Source: Caenorhabditis remanei
Lineage: Eukaryota > Nematoda > Chromadorea > Rhabditida > Rhabditidae
Assembly (NCBI RefSeq): GCF_010183535.1
Contig: NC_071333.1
Location: 21,140,587 to 21,204,586 of the forward strand
Length of the DNA stretch: 64,000 bases
Direction of reading: 5' to 3'
Within the stretch, counting starts at the first letter, position 1. Every line of letters begins with the position of its first letter. Positions 45,546 through 56,358 of the stretch are shown piece after piece. The notes under the pieces are model-generated. The model had not been told where the DNA came from. It worked only from the letters and a program-made list of their open reading frames with translations, and searched no databases. The translations under genes were made by a program, and so were the position numbers.

Positions 45546-46436
45546 GTGGATGTGAATACAGGAGTCGTTGACGGCGTGGTCGTTGATGGTATCGAGGATG
45601 GAGACGCAGCATCGTCGCCAATGTAGAAGATATCCCTGCAGGCTGAGGAGTTGATTCATGATGACCGCGTCGTCGGTGAGGGGTAGCAGAGTAATCGGAG
45701 TGTAGTTTTAAACGATTACTGGAACAAATTTTATTCTCATCGCATGGGCTTCAAATTATGAAAAAAAAATCAGCTTTGCGCATCATGTAGTTACAACATG
45801 GTTTTCAGACTTCTGCCCTACTTCAGCTGCTTATAGGGGAGTTTTTCATCATTTATAAACGAAGACATTCTCTATCTACCATGGGCCTCTGATTCTGCCA
45901 TGGGCCTCCGATTCTGCTACGGGCCTCTTATTTTTTATGGGCCTCCGATTCTGCCATGGGACTCCGATTCTGCCATGGGCCTCCGATTTTTTTATGGGCC
46001 TCCGATTTTGGAACAGAGCCCAACTTTCTTCTTCGAAGGAATGGAATTCTAGCCCTCCTCATCACTTACTTTTCTTCTTTTTTTATATGGAGTTAGCTGA
46101 AAATGTGTGAAAAGTTAATTAAAAAACGAAAATAATTAGATTAATGCAATAAACAATAAATAAAAATATGCGGTAGAGCGCGATTTCTCAACTTGTGCCC
46201 ACTTCATGCCCATGCTGTGCCCATCCATCCACACCAAGCGCCCAACCTGTGCCCACATCCACCAAGTATTTTCTATCTCTCAACCTGTGGCCCAACCTGT
46301 GCCCAACTAGTGCCCACTGGGCCATGTGGCCCTTTTGGCACTGTGCCCAATTCATGGAGCACTGTGCCCAATTCATGGGCCGCACGGCCGAAATGGTCGT
46401 TTCGTTGCCCCACCCTTGCCCAAAAATACCTGAGTA

Positions 46437-46670
46437 GGCTTATTTCGTTAAAATCGCCTTCGGATTTTTCTGTTACTCTCGAAATTAAAGAATGAATGGC
46501 ATTATTTGGTTTCTCATTTTTACCACAGATAACTGGTCCCATGTGGGTCGAAATAAGGAATTTTCCGGAAGGAAGTTGTTCTTTCTCTTCATTAGTCATT
46601 AGGTTCAAAAAGGCATCGCATTCGCAGTCTCAGGTTTGGTAATATTTATTGGTTTTTCATTTTTTGCGTC
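46437..46670 (-). pseudogene. BEL protease-end fragment
   Basis: Codes for EEKEQLPSGKFLISTHMGPV followed by ICGK, the segment normally between BEL protease and RT. A one-base frame change lies near 46620. It is bounded on one side by the palindromic MITE (TAA at 46671-46673) and on the other by the Mirage-like element (TA at 46435-46436). Confidence 0.75.
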
Positions 46671-46673
46671 TAA

Positions 46674-47812
46674 CAAGGGAATGACCCTGAGTGTCCCCCG
46701 AGTTTCTCAATGATGTTTTCACCAGAGGTAGGTCTTACCGAGACTAGATTAACACTATATGTTTTAGGTGCAACAAACTCGTTTCCAGCGAATGGCAAAC
46801 ATTTTTCATTTTTCTCAAAATTTTTTGGTCGAGTCACTTTGAGGCATCGTAACTTTTTTCATTTTGAAGGATTTCATAAAATTCAAAGTGTTATAAAAAG
46901 GTGAAGATGTAGGCTACAAAAAAGCTAATTGGACTAATTTACCAAAACTGGAACCTGGAAAGATACAAATCAAAAAAATTGACAGTACTCATGAAATCAG
47001 AAAGTGCCCATTTTCGAAAAAAGGTCTCGGGGGACCATGTCTATTCGATTCCCCGTGTTGAGTGAGGTACACATACATGTACAAATATATGGCTCACCTT
47101 TCATTTTAGAGACTTATTTTCAATTTTTCAAGTTTTAAAGCCATTTCCACGTATCCCTCCTATACATGAAAATCGTAAAAAATTAATGGCCGGATTTGTT
47201 TTATTTGCGATTACAGAGTTATCAAAACATGATATTGGTTTTCAAAAACCGTGTATTGGCATGTTTCAACAATATTCCGCCATGATCTGTGTTTTTGCGT
47301 TTTCAGTTGAAAACTCGAACGTATAGGGGTACGTGGAAATGGCTTTAAAACTTGAAAAATTGAAAATAAGTCTCTAAAATGAAAGGTGAGCCATATATTT
47401 GTACATGTATGTGTACCTCACTCAACACGGGGAATCGAATAAACATGGTCCCCCAAGACCTTTTTTTCGAAAATGGGCACTTTCTGATTTCATGAGTACT
47501 GTCAATTTTTACGTTTTGATTTGTATCTTTCCAGGTTCCAGTTTTGGTAAATTAGTCCAATCAGCTTTTTTTTAGACTACATCTGCACCTTTTTATAACA
47601 CTTTGAATTTTATGAAATCCTTCAAAATGAACAAAGTTACGATGCCTCAAAGTGACTCGACCAAAAAATTTTGAGAAAAATGAAAAATGTTTGCCATTCG
47701 CTGGAAACGAGTTTACACCTAAAACATATAGTGTTATTCTAGTCTCGGTAAGACCTATCTCTGGTGAAAACATCATTGAGAAACTCGGGGGACACTCAGG
47801 GTCATTCCCTTG
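46674..47812. mobile_element. Palindromic MITE with TAA target duplication (Harbinger-like)
   Basis: The ends read CAAGGGAATGACCCTGAGTG and its complement, with TAA on both sides (46671-46673, 47813-47815). The two arms, ~46674-47190 and ~47290-47812, are near-perfect inverted copies with a short loop. There is no transposase. A 3-bp TWA-type target is typical of PIF/Harbinger. It cuts the BEL protease, and its sequence forms a spurious tail on the gag reading frame. Confidence 0.85.
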
Positions 47813-47815
47813 TAA

Positions 47816-49792
47816 GTAGTCAATATCTTCTTGGGTGAGATAAATCGGGTTGAATAGATCAGTAATTTTGGGGATCGTTAGTGCTTCTACTCTCAAGGTA
47901 GTCTCAGTATCACTATTCAATATAATTTCAAATTCAACTCTGTTTGCGGTGACAGAGATCTGGTTTTTTCCGAATCCTGTGACGTCTAGAGACACGTCTT
48001 TCTCAAGAATTCTCATTTTAGTCTGTTCTGCGTAATCTTCTAGTACAAAAGATTGATCTGATCCGGAGTCTAGTAAGACTGGGATTTCTTCTACATTCTC
48101 ATTGACTAAAATTGGTGCATGAGCTACCATTAGTGAAGTTTGGTAAGTGTGGATTTGGTATCCATTCGCTTTTCTATTTTGGTTGGAATTAGGTGATGAC
48201 TGACCTCTATTCCCTGTGTTTTCGTTGGACCTCTGTTGGTTCCAATTATTCTTTGGTCCTTGCCGACCTTGATTTCCGTGATATGTCGGTTTTGTGGTGC
48301 GGTTTCCTTGACCGTTGTGATGCTTGTTGTCTTGCCCCTGCCTCATCGGGGATCTGTGGGTTTGTTGGCGGCTTTGGTTTCCATTGTATGATTCGTTTCT
48401 GTAATTATTTCTGGGTTTCGAGTGATGTGGAGGGTTTTGATTCTGGTTTCTCATTTGATTCTGATTCTGATTTTTTGGACAAATCGAGGAGTTGTGCTTA
48501 ACGTTGCACTTTCTGCATGGGGGGACTCTACAATCTTGGACTCTGTGTCCGGGGCTTAAACAATTGAAGCATAAATTGTTTCGCGTGATGAATTCTTTTC
48601 TCTCATGAATTGTGGGGACTGTTCTGCACTCAAAGGTGATGTGATTGCTTCTCTTGCAATATTTGCAGGCTCTCTGCTGCTGCTTATTTGTGTGATGCGC
48701 CATAAAAGTGGATTTTTCTTCTCTATCTGGTTTTCTAGCTCGCTGTGCGGCTTCTTCAATTGTGATGATGTCATCTAAGTTAGCCAAAAGTGTTGTGGTG
48801 TCTTTTGGTTTTGTTTTCAAAACTTCGACCAAAATATCTCTAGGTATCTTGGATCGAATGACCGACTGGAAATTCTGTGTCTCTATTGTTCCATATGAAC
48901 TCAGACCATTTGTGATTGCTAACATTTCGTTATGCAAATTTCTCAAACTCTGTGGGTTTTCTCTAGCTGGGGGCAGTTTTATGAGTTTTGTCCAATAAAC
49001 GTCATACTGCTTTTCCGCTGAATCATACATTTTTATCAATCTGTCTAGGGCCGTTTGAAAGTCAGTGCCATCTGACTTGTATGGCTTTACTAGGTTAAAG
49101 GGGTCCCCTCTAAGATGCTGTCTAAGTATGTTATGTTTCATAACATTAGGTATCTCCTCATCTTCTACGACTGTAGACTTAAATATATCGTAAAACGCTG
49201 ACCACTCCTCAATATCCCCATCGAATATTGGGAGGTCCATATTTTTATTGCTCAAGATGCTTCTTCTAGGCGTTGCGTTTGTATTGGTGGTGTGAGCTGT
49301 AGTTCTAATGACGTTGATGTTATCTACTCCTGGTGTCCAATTTCTTATTTGATAGTTATGGGTGGATAATCTACTTGCTTGTTCTGTGTCCGCGAATTGG
49401 TTAAGTGCTATATGTTTCAGTTTAAGTTTATCTTCTAGTTCTTTTACCTTTGATCTGATTTCAGCGTCGGTTTTCTCTGTAGCTACGATGACTTCTTGAG
49501 CTTTGTCCGTGAGTAGGTTTCCATTGGGGACATTGTAAAGGATCTCCAGTCCTTTCTTCAATGTGTCCTCATATTGGTTGATTCTTCTGGTGAAATTTGC
49601 TTCTTCATTTTGAAGTGCAATTCCATACTTTGCGATGTAATCGGCTGCTGTTTGGTTAGCTTCCAGTTTCTCTTTGCCTGGTGCTTCTCTTAAAGTTTTA
49701 TTTATCGAGGTATTGATATCAGTTGATAAATTTTGTTGGATCTCTTTGAGTGTTAATTCTACTTGACGTACGTTTTCCGCCGTCAAGGACAT
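47816..49792 (-). pseudogene. BEL Gag and N-terminal protease (~660 aa)
   Basis: ATG at 49792. A coiled-coil-like N-terminus is followed by the DUF1759-type segment MDLPIFDGDIEEWSAFYDIF. Zinc knuckles are CKYCKRSNHITFEC, CFNCLSPGHRVQDC and CRKCNVKHNSSIC, followed by an Asn/Gln-rich linker. The retropepsin motif VLLDSGSDQSF follows, then the frame meets the MITE at 47815. The host frame is open up to that point. The downstream parts of the polyprotein are displaced to 46437-46670 and 25633-27381. Confidence 0.85.
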
Positions 49793-50052
49793 TTCTACTG
49801 ACGTGAGGGTTTATGTGAATGGAACCGAAACAAGGATGTATATATTTTTTTGAATTTTTTCTTATTTAATATTGAAGGTTATAGGCTTATTAAGCACGGG
49901 TGGCTATCAAGCGTTCAATATATTGCCAGGGTCACTGGTCTTTGGGGCGGTTTATCTCGCGGTGCAGTTTGCCAGGACTTTGCCAATAGACCGGTCCCAC
50001 CGAAGTGGATATGGTCGACTTTTACTTACCTCGTTTAGTCGATGCACCAAAA

Positions 50053-50577
50053 TGTTGCACCTGTGGTTGACGGGTTCAGCGGTAGATAGAATATTTAGTT
50101 TATTAGGTAAATAAAAGTAAGGGGCAAAATTAGGAAGGAAAGGGGGAACTTGGATTGGGAGTGGAAAATCACGACTTAGGATGGGCTAGCGTCTTAACAA
50201 TTACAACTAAAGACTACTATCAAAGGGGTGTTTCTTTTATACTGTGTTTCTGCGCACGTCATTTCCCTCCGTCTCCCGATGCTCTTCAGTGTCTCCTCCG
50301 GCTGACGGTTTCGTCGCCGCATTCCATCTTCTTTTTCCAATTTGATTGTCGAGATCCGCATCAATCGACCGTCCTTCTGGCGCCATCCCAATTAGCCATA
50401 CTGCAAGAAGTGATCTGTATCGCCGGAAGTTCCACTTTGATATCCAATTGATGATCGTGTCCGGCGGACAAGAGATAAGGGGACGAAGTCGTCGGGCGCA
50501 AACATGATTCATTGATTTGTCATCGGGCGCAGCGGTTCTCATCCACTATCTGATAGTTGCGTCATCCTGGCGCAACA
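50053..50577 (-). repeat. 5' LTR of the old BEL element
   Basis: On the minus strand it starts TGTTGCGCC (50577) and ends GGTGCAACA (50053), short inverted ends as expected for an LTR. It is followed after three T's by TGGTGCATCGAC, the primer site shared by the other BEL elements, and 255 bases later by the gag ATG. No second LTR was found because the 3' end of the element is missing. The 525-bp length is inferred from the termini only. Confidence 0.65.
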
Positions 50578-52283
50578 CCACATCCTACACAAGCCACACT
50601 GCAACACTTCTTTGCTAGGCTCGATTGTTCAGAATGGGTTGCTGTAGTCAATGTTTTCCTTTTGCTCTATGCGAGTCAGTGCAATGTCAGTGCAATGTCA
50701 ATGCAACGCTATCAACACTTTGAAGTCTTCAGACTCACTCTCAAATAGCCGATACCAACCAACAACCCAACGCTGTCAAGTCGATCCACAGTAGACTAAA
50801 TCTTTCAGCAGACACTCCGTACAATGGGAACGTCGTCAAACGACTAAACTAGTGGCACTCAATTTTAACCGCTAGCAAACAAGTAACGGTTTTAGCATCT
50901 ATTCTTGTTAATAAACTAGTTTTGAGTTGTTTTCGAAAAAAAAAATTTTCAAGTTTCTGGAAAAATTTCATGTGGTCCCCCCTTATCAAAAATCGAAAAA
51001 AATTATTTTTTCCAAAAACATCCCAAAAAGGATTTTTGAAAATCAAGAATTAGTTTTAAGTTGCTCTGTATTTTTGAGCCTGTTTCCTTTAGTTTCAGAG
51101 GAGTTATAAGCTGTTGAACTTCCTTCACATGAGAAAAATTGCAATCTTTGAACGAGTGTTATGACAAGAGAAGTTAACAGGGATGTGAATCATTGTTTGA
51201 AAATGGTGGAGCATAATCTGAAAATTGTTATTTTTATTGAATTTGATTAGGAGCGTGGACAATATTAGAAATTCGAACTTATTTCCAACATGTCACATTT
51301 TTTCGAAAAATGAAAATTTTCAGAGCAATTTTTTCCTTAATTTTCAACTGGAAGCAACTATAGTGCTATATGAAAAAATAATTCACATAAGTTGTACTTT
51401 TTTACCATATGTATGTCACCTCTGCCGACCTCGAAAAAAAAATTTTTTTTTTGGATGGTGTCACATTTTTACCTTTTTTAGGACCAAAAAATTATTTTTT
51501 CATAAGTCTCATATTTTTGTCAAAAACTACATGAAATTTCCTACAATCATGTGCAAAGCCCCTTTTCTGAACAATCCGGCAAAATAATGAAAAAAATTTA
51601 TGAAAAAAATTTTTGGAAAAAATTGCATTTTTTGAAAAATCTCAATTTCTCAAAAACGAGGTCACGTCACAGGAAAACCCTTTATGGGTCATTTTGTCTC
51701 AAGCAAATTCATCGAATGAGCAAAAAAAATCAGTACTTTAGGGGTAGCAGTCAAAATACATTCCATGTCAGTGCATCAAGCTCACTATACTTAAATTTCC
51801 AAATTTTGGAACTCAGATCATGAATGATGCAAGCATCTCAAGCGTAAATTGACAAATCAGAATGCATTCACACAGTTTTCCAAATTTAGTCTTCATACAG
51901 TTTTCCAACTCAAGTCGAGTCATGAAGGAGAGTGTCTCAAAGTTCTCAAAAATGAATCGCTTGATTGTCCTCATGCATCAGCCAGGCATTCACCCCTATC
52001 GAAACTGACTTTTGCTGAATCGCGAGATCAGCTCCCATTGTAGGAAACAGTGATGTACTGAAAATCCATTACAATTTCAAGAATTGTGGAGATCACGTAA
52101 TGTTTTTCTATATCTGAACGGGTGCTTAACGAATTGAACGAAGAGTGGCAAAACTGTGCAGAGCACCATACCCATCGTGTGTGACCACGAAAAGATCCTT
52201 CATGAGTTTGGAACTGTGAAAAATTTTGTGGTTGGCTTAGCAAGAGCAGAAAACCACTCGAAACACATGAAATCAACGGTCAC
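50578..52283. other. AT-rich spacer without recognisable gene
   Basis: The stretch 50900-51650 is very rich in GAAAAATTTT-type words and small inverted repeats; frames on both strands are low-complexity. The stretch 51700-52283 is less biased but shows no recognisable protein. The BEL integrase fragment begins at 52284 with no visible element 5' part. Confidence 0.45.
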
Positions 52284-53939
52284 TTGCCTGAAAACTATAC
52301 CAGAGCAGTGATGCGGACCAAGTATTGGACCGCTCAAGATGGAACGTTGGCGAAAAAAGTCATCGGAAAGTTTGTAGCCTGTAAAATCACAAATGGCTAC
52401 CCATTTGCTTACCCCTTTACCGCTACTCTGCCTAGCTGGAAAACAACACCATCGAAACCGTTTTCCAAGGTCGGACTCGACTACTATGGACCTATTGTGT
52501 ATAACCGAGACGACGGCAACAGCTACGGAAAAGCCTATGTACAGATTTATACTTGTCTAGCTACGCGTAGAGCGCTTCTAAGGCTTGTATCAAATGCAAA
52601 ATCTGAGATGTACGTAAAAACTCTGAGAATGATCTTCACAGAAGTTGGCGTACCATCAGAAATCTACTCAGACAATGCCGGTACATTCGAGCTGGGTGCT
52701 GCTATAATGAACAAGGATATTGACCACTTCGTGTATAGTAAAACACTAACGCAATTCTTAGCGACAACGTCTATCACGTGTAGATACATCACTCCCTTAC
52801 CCCCTTGGTAAGGAGGTATCTATGAACGGATAGTCCAACTTGTCAAAAGACAAGTGCTAAGAGAATGCGGATCACGTGTCAACGACTACCACGATTTGAG
52901 TTATGTAATCTCGGGAGCTCAAGGAATGATTAATAATAGACCGATGATTCCTCACGCCCGTAGTCCAGAAGATCTGATCGCTCTGAGACCATTTGACTTT
53001 ATCAACCCAGGTGTCATGACTGAAATTCCATCAGACTATGACGAACCTCCAAACCCCACACGTGTCACCGAAGCCTCTGCTAGAGCTCACTTAAAAAACC
53101 TGGAGGAAACTTTGGAAAGGGTATGGAAGTTATGGTTCATCGGCTATCTCACATTTTTACGAGAAGCCATGCATCGGAACCGAAGATGTTCTACACTAGT
53201 ACCGGAAGTTGGACAGCTAGTCATTATTTCAGTCAACTTACTGAAAAGACATAAATGGCCGCTAGGAGTTATCACTAAGGTGAATAAATCAGCAAGAGAC
53301 GGAGAAATCCGATCCGCTATTGTCAAGTGCAGAGGCACATTCTTCGAAAGACCTGTATGTCAGTTCATTCCGCTCAAATTAACATCTTTGAACCACCAAT
53401 GTCATAAGGATATGAGCGAAGACATCAAGTCCAACGATACCGGTATTAAAGAGGCAGAAGTAGCTGGTCATACAGAGAATACGTACTCAAAGACCGCTCT
53501 ACCCACTCCGGCTGCCCTCGAATCACTTGACAACAAATACGCTCCAGAGCTATTTCCTGCAAATGTCTTTCCAAACATCGCTGAAAGTTCAGCACATCAT
53601 CCAGCAGAGAAAGGAACTGCTGCAGATGAGACGGAAGATCACAAGCAGAGTAATAAAACACAACTTGGAACATCCACCAATCCAGAAAATCTCATCCTGG
53701 AGGATACATATAGTACGGAGGATGGAGTCTACCAAGACCCACAGAACACTCTGCCTGACATAGCCAGAGATTACGGTGCTGAGAATTTGCTAGAGGGCCG
53801 CTCCAGGGATTATCACCCTAGACGGGCCAAAGCAACTCACATCAACTATGTTCATACAGCCGACATTAAAATTCTGTCGCGCCCTCCCCCCTGGAGTGTT
53901 GTCAACTGTACCATGCTTTGCATTCATTTGACAACTTAA
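52284..53939 (+). pseudogene. BEL/Pao integrase fragment with one internal stop
   Basis: The frame holds the integrase start (RTKYWTAQDGTL), then GLDYYGP and EIYSDNAGTFELG. A TAA at 52809-52811 interrupts the conserved triad region directly before GGIYERIVQ. The frame continues open to the LTR, with the C-terminal integrase region (VGQLVIISVNLLKRHKWPLG) and a Pro/Arg end (YHPRRAKATHINY) similar to the young BEL element. One substitution therefore inactivates an otherwise open frame. RT and upstream parts are absent. Confidence 0.85.
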
Positions 53940-54640
53940 AAGCACTTTAACGACTCCCTAAGGTTTTGCCCACAAAACTAGAGTCATTAAATGCTTTTAT
54001 TATTTCCGGTTTACTATATTTCCCATTTTACCGTGTTAAATTACGTTAAAAACTGCTCATAAAGCAAACCACACTCACAATAATTATATTTGAATGCCCG
54101 CGCTTTTGTGCGGGCACCTACGCAGTGAGGGGCACCCACGCAGTCGACTATATAAGCCGACCGCACGCTCTCACTCGAGTGCCAATACCACTTTGTAATC
54201 GACTATAATTATTCCCTACTATTCGCGGTGTCCCGTGTCGGTGTAAATTCCGGCCAGTGCCCGCTCGTCTATATTCACTGACGCTCTTCAATCCGTATAA
54301 TACGGCCAGAAGGTAAGACTGAGTGTAAAAGTGTGTAATTTGCTCCCAAGTGTAATTTGCATTTGCAAAAATTCCCCTCATAGGGGTTTTCGTATGTTTT
54401 TCTCCCAAAAACACTTTCAATCCCGGAACATCACTTCGGCCGCTCCATCGGACCACCCTTTCGTTAAATATTGTTCCTTAATATTCCTTTCAATAAATTG
54501 GGATTCGTTTAAACCGTGTACTGTTCTCTGATTGCATAGCTTATCACCCTGTTACCTCACAAACAGACATTCTCCTAGGACTTGGGTGGGCCCGCCGACG
54601 CCCGCTAGACCCACTAGTCCACAGCACTAGTGATTCGCAG
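53897..54640 (+). repeat. Probable 3' LTR of the BEL fragment
   Basis: Starts TGTTGTCAACTG straight after a C-rich CGCCCTCCCCCCTGGAG, mirroring the junction at the 3' LTR of the young element. It contains a TATA box (CTATATAAG at ~54149) and AATAAA near 54493, as an LTR should. The 3' edge is not fixed because no second copy is present. A second TGTTGTCG preceded by AGAAGGGGAG at ~54682 may be another LTR start. Confidence 0.5.
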
Positions 54641-56110
54641 AAAACTACGTCACGCACAGATAATACGGATCACAGAAGGGGAGTGTTGTCGAATCTACGT
54701 TCCACAAGTTGAACTAGTACTCTTGAGAAGAATAGAATAATAAGAACACTCTGTAACGATCTCAAACATTACCTCTATAATAAATTAAACCACAGTCAAT
54801 TAAGATAATTATTATAATAATTAATCATCCCTTGTTTCAGATTAATTTCCCTTTCAGATTCCCCAGCCCTCGTTCGTCTTTCTTCTCGTTGCCCCTACGA
54901 CTCCTCGCTCTTCGTAAATCTACATCGGGTTGCCTGCGTCTCTCCATTGGAGCGCCGTTCTCGTCCGTCATCGTGGCGAGACCAACGGGGTGTACGAAAA
55001 AGAAGGAGGCCGCTCTCCGTGTATATCCGCTCTGCTCTTATATAACTGATTGTTATGTTTTCTAACAAAAAAGTCCGTATGACTTGATTCCTTAACAAAC
55101 TGTGCCGATTAATTGACCTCTTAAGCACAAAGTCAAACCCCTTTTACTTGTTTTCCGTCATTCATAAGCTCTTCGCCAGCAGCGCCTCGGCTACCGTTTA
55201 GGTCCTCGATTAGCTCCCGGTTCAGGAGTTTATCTTCTCCTGTATTCATTAAGATAATAAATCTTCATCGATTATTTGCTCTCTCTTTCTCATTCCAGAT
55301 CCTTGTCACTACATTTTCTACAATTCAGGTTGACACTCTCTCTTTATAACTTTGACAGATTATTGTTATATAAGCTTGTGTCCATGCCCACCCTTTCCGT
55401 CTAAGTCATCTTCAATTATCAAGCATTGCGTTCTCACCCGACGGTTCTACATAAACGTCTCAGTCTCTCCTTCATCCAATCGCTAGTTCTTCGTGGATCC
55501 TTGATTCAGATCAAGTGTATCTCCAATTCTACCGTCTTACTTCTTGTTTCTCTTTGGGATTGACAAAACCGCCTCACTTTTTCACTGAATCCCGCGGCAA
55601 AAAATTCAACAAACAGCAGATGTCTCAATTCGATTAAAACATGTCAATCAAACGCCACTTGTCATCTTCACATACATACCACGTTCTCCTGTTTCTCCTT
55701 AGGAAACTCGGCGGGACCATTTGACCCCGCTCTGCGTGTATGTGTATGTGTATGTCTATTGATTTTTCCATTTCTCTTACACTTACCTTTTTTTCTCTCT
55801 TATGCATGAATTATTTTAATTTAGTACTTAAAGTATTTAGCAGCATTTAAACATTTATTTTACAGTTCAAATTTTACCGATTTGAAAGTACACCTTTTTT
55901 CTCTTGAAACTATTGAGTGTTTTGTTTTTAAAAGTTGAGAAACACTTATATGAACAAAAGTTATGCTGAAGGCTCGAAATTTATTTTCTCAGGGAGTCGG
56001 CCCATTGCATTTCGACAAGTTTCCTTTCAAGTGCTGCGTGTGTGGTTCTTATTCTTCTGGATAGAGACTTTGTGCAAGTCCATCTTTCAGATCTATATGT
56101 CAGCTAGGAG
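54641..56110. other. Pyrimidine-rich spacer, possible further LTR-type sequence
   Basis: Contains a TATATAA box (~55039) and long C/T-rich stretches but no long frame. It might include another solo LTR beginning near 54682; no terminal match was found to prove this. Confidence 0.3.
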
Positions 56111-56135
56111 AGGACAGTGGTGTCGAAGAGTTGGA

Positions 56136-56303
56136 CTCTCTCTATCTCTCTATCTCTCTATCTCTCTATCTCTCTATCTCTCTATCTCTCTATCTCTCTA
56201 TCTCTCTATCTCTCTATCTCTCTATCTCTCTATCTCTCTATCTCTCTATCTCTCTATCTCTCTATCTCTCTATCTCTCTATCTCTCTATCTCTCTCTCTT
56301 TCT
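56136..56303 (+). repeat. Microsatellite (TCTCTATC)n, about 20 copies
   Basis: An uninterrupted octamer array, directly visible, ending in a short TC run. It lies ~55 bases upstream of the kinase ATG, so length variation could affect that promoter or 5' UTR. The Ser-Leu-Tyr frames through it are artefacts. Confidence 0.97.
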
Positions 56304-56358
56304 TTTTGTAAATCATTTGTTACAGCCAAAAAATCAAATACACAACAATTAGGAAAGA

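Larger units (their letters stand above)
43798..46020. mobile_element. 2.2-kb TIR transposon with 8-bp target duplication carrying a Ser/Thr-rich gene fragment
   Basis: The ends begin GGCTCTGTTCCAAAATCGGA and are inverted over ~245 bases (43798-44045 versus 45755-46020). The outer part is a tandem of AATCGGAGGCCCATGG-like units. CAACTTTC is duplicated on both sides (43790-43797, 46021-46028). An 8-bp duplication is typical of hAT or P-type elements, but the ends do not match a family I know. There is no transposase inside; the cargo is a Ser/Thr-rich coding fragment split by LINE sequence. It is inserted in the first part of the Mirage-like transposase. Confidence 0.8.
40720..46095 (-). pseudogene. 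CMC (Mirage-like) transposase gene, broken by an 8-bp-TSD element
   Basis: Minus-strand exons in order. The N-terminal basic piece near 46090-46021 is cut by the insertion at 43798-46020 and resumes at 43797. An acidic region follows (MPQPLEEEEEIEEWVSDLRR; LSEDDDDDLSQDGADLDIRL) and then LMTLLYGEAPPF (43595-43224). A zinc-finger-like YYCNRCENQKNGKRAQCSKC lies at ~43160. Next comes SDLPVRIDMAINGKKW (~42500), then NGCSECMTAGRKKG (~42320-42270), whose GCxxC layout is seen in CMC transposases. A later region (DYNIWFMGFLYSMTLQG) leads to FGPKHTTEVFEREHKVLMNS (~41500), like the C-terminal F/YG...FE motif of CACTA/Chapaev transposases. Superfamily assignment is by motif pattern only. Confidence 0.55.
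27384..46434 (-). mobile_element. CMC superfamily (Mirage-like) DNA transposon, 19 kb with nested inserts
   Basis: Both ends carry the inverted terminal sequence CTCAGGTATTTTTGGGC (27384-27400 and 46418-46434) flanked by TA on each side (27382-27383, 46435-46436). The terminal ~150-250 bases at both ends are full of GGGCA/TGCCC motifs, like the subterminal repeats of CACTA-type elements. A TA target and a transposase with GCxxC-containing and other CMC-like motifs fit Mirage. Inside are a LINE, a palindromic MITE, a young BEL element, a small MITE and an 8-bp-TSD element; excluding these the element is about 6-7 kb. It inserted in the BEL element at 25655-50577. Confidence 0.7.
25655..50577 (-). 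mobile_element. Old BEL/Pao element split by nested insertions (5' LTR, gag, protease, RT, RNase H)
   Basis: Read on the minus strand the pieces come in order: LTR 50577-50053, primer-like site, gag and protease start 49792-47816, protease end 46670-46437, then RT and RNase H 27381-25660. Between them lie a palindromic MITE (TAA duplication) and a 19-kb Mirage-like transposon (TA duplication). Removing each insertion together with one target copy brings the pieces edge to edge in the order expected for BEL pol. The element also has two small frameshifts and is cut off within RNase H, so integrase and 3' LTR are missing. It is the oldest layer of the nest. Confidence 0.8.

Noticed and set aside
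43790..46028. Possibility that the 245-base inverted repeats are a hairpin assembly artefact
   Set aside because: A clean 8-bp target duplication on both sides and different spacing of units in the two arms argue for a real insertion.
46710..46904. Plus-strand frame reading MMFSPEVGLTETRLTLY
   Set aside because: Mirror image of the false tail on the gag frame; both lie in the palindromic MITE arms.
56117..56352. Three overlapping Ser-Leu-Tyr-rich open frames on the plus strand
   Set aside because: They are translations of the (TCTCTATC)n array and only reflect the repeat.
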